From Hyphomonas sp. UBA5111 (lineage in GTDB: Bacteria > Pseudomonadota > Alphaproteobacteria > Caulobacterales > Hyphomonadaceae), in assembly GCA_002414505.1 (NCBI GenBank), contig DHZF01000068.1:1-12698 (forward strand): a stretch of DNA of 12,698 nucleotides. Reading direction: 5' to 3'. Each line of letters begins with the position of its first letter. The first letter of the stretch is position 1. The notes under the pieces were generated by a model. That model was not told the DNA's origin. It saw nothing but the letters and a program-made list of their open reading frames with translations, and did not search any database. The position numbers and the translations under genes were made by a program. Shown here piece after piece: positions 12,459 to 12,698 of this stretch.

Positions 12459-12698
12459 TGCTCCCTCGAAGAGCCGGGCGCGGCAGGCGCCGTGGCGCTC
12501 CGCCTTGAGTTTGGAATGGCTACGGAATGGAGCGTTACCGCCCGCCGCGCCGGCCAGGAATTTCGGCGAGCACCCTCAAGGGGGCCCATGGTCCCGGGTC
12601 TTCGTTACCGGTGCCACACAAACGGATCCACCGTGCTTTCCCACGCATGGCCCATCCGGGGATTGATCCCGGGCTACCGGACGAGGCGGATTCCCAAC

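Larger units (their letters stand above)
12184..12698. other. Gene-free, palindrome-dense tail
   Basis: These 515 bases hold no gene I can support. Open frames exist on both strands (for example minus 12188-12589), but they run straight through GC-rich hairpins, give low-complexity Pro/Gly/Arg/Ser-rich proteins and lack a ribosome binding site. Short inverted repeats occur throughout: 12193-12212, 12217-12235, 12249-12269, 12306-12326, 12401-12427, 12440-12458, 12486-12499 and 12659-12670. The layout resembles a mosaic of dispersed intergenic repeat units, as seen in many alphaproteobacterial genomes. No tRNA or known RNA fold was recognised. Confidence 0.6.

Noticed and set aside
12188..12589. 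133-codon minus-strand frame in the 3' tail
   Set aside because: It reads through three G/C hairpins and several palindromes, is Pro/Ser/Arg-rich, and has no ribosome binding site. It looks like repeat DNA that happens to stay open.
12226..12666. 146-codon plus-strand frame in the 3' tail
   Set aside because: Same reasons as the minus-strand frame; overlapping open frames on both strands argue for composition, not coding.
12640..12698. tRNA or T-arm-like fold near GGGATTGATCCC
   Set aside because: No GTTCRANNC loop, no acceptor pairing and no anticodon arm could be found on either strand.

Overview
The window looks like a stretch of an alphaproteobacterial chromosome. By eye it is GC-rich, with tightly packed genes, short intergenic gaps and clear GGAG-type ribosome binding sites. 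The gene content (DUF2147, a DUF6460-like protein, a long tryptophan-rich TspO-like protein, a PP_1105-type ATP-dependent ligase and a mitochondrial-type 2,4-dienoyl-CoA reductase) suggests the Caulobacterales/Hyphomonadaceae neighbourhood. That placement is inference. I see no tRNA, rRNA, CRISPR array, insertion sequence or prophage gene.

Left part (1-3766, + strand): the 3' end of a TetR-family regulator, then an HSL-type alpha/beta hydrolase, a quinone-oxidoreductase-like MDR enzyme (start overlapping the hydrolase stop, ATGA) and a second, divergent zinc-free MDR enzyme. This looks like a TetR-controlled catabolic or detoxification operon acting on esters and enones or enoyl compounds. 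A perfect 7-5-7 inverted repeat just ahead of the hydrolase ribosome binding site is a candidate operator. Converging on it (- strand, 3772-5485) is a second CoA/fatty-acid pair: a DECR1-like short-chain dehydrogenase followed by a short type I pantothenate kinase (CoaA-like).

Middle part (5547-9196): a small secreted DUF2147 protein (+) converges on a four-gene minus-strand cluster of membrane proteins. In transcription order these are a TspO-like protein, two different MscS-family mechanosensitive channels and a small two-helix DUF6460-like protein. The cluster reads as an envelope/osmotic-stress operon.

Right part (9197-12183): an HU-family nucleoid protein with a 64-residue Ala/Lys/Pro-rich, histone-H1-like N-terminal tail (+), closed by a strong intrinsic terminator. 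It is followed by a stand-alone ATP-dependent DNA ligase (-) and a divergent glutathione S-transferase (+). The HU promoter region holds an unusual bulged inverted repeat.

The last 515 bases (12184-12698) have no gene I can support. They are dense in short palindromes, including three related CTCCCCCT...AGGGGGAG-type hairpins, and look like a mosaic of dispersed intergenic repeats. I do not see an obviously new multi-gene system. The points most worth a second look are the tailed HU and its promoter repeat, the short CoaA with a changed feedback residue, the DECR-like enzyme lacking the expected tyrosine, and the palindrome-rich tail.
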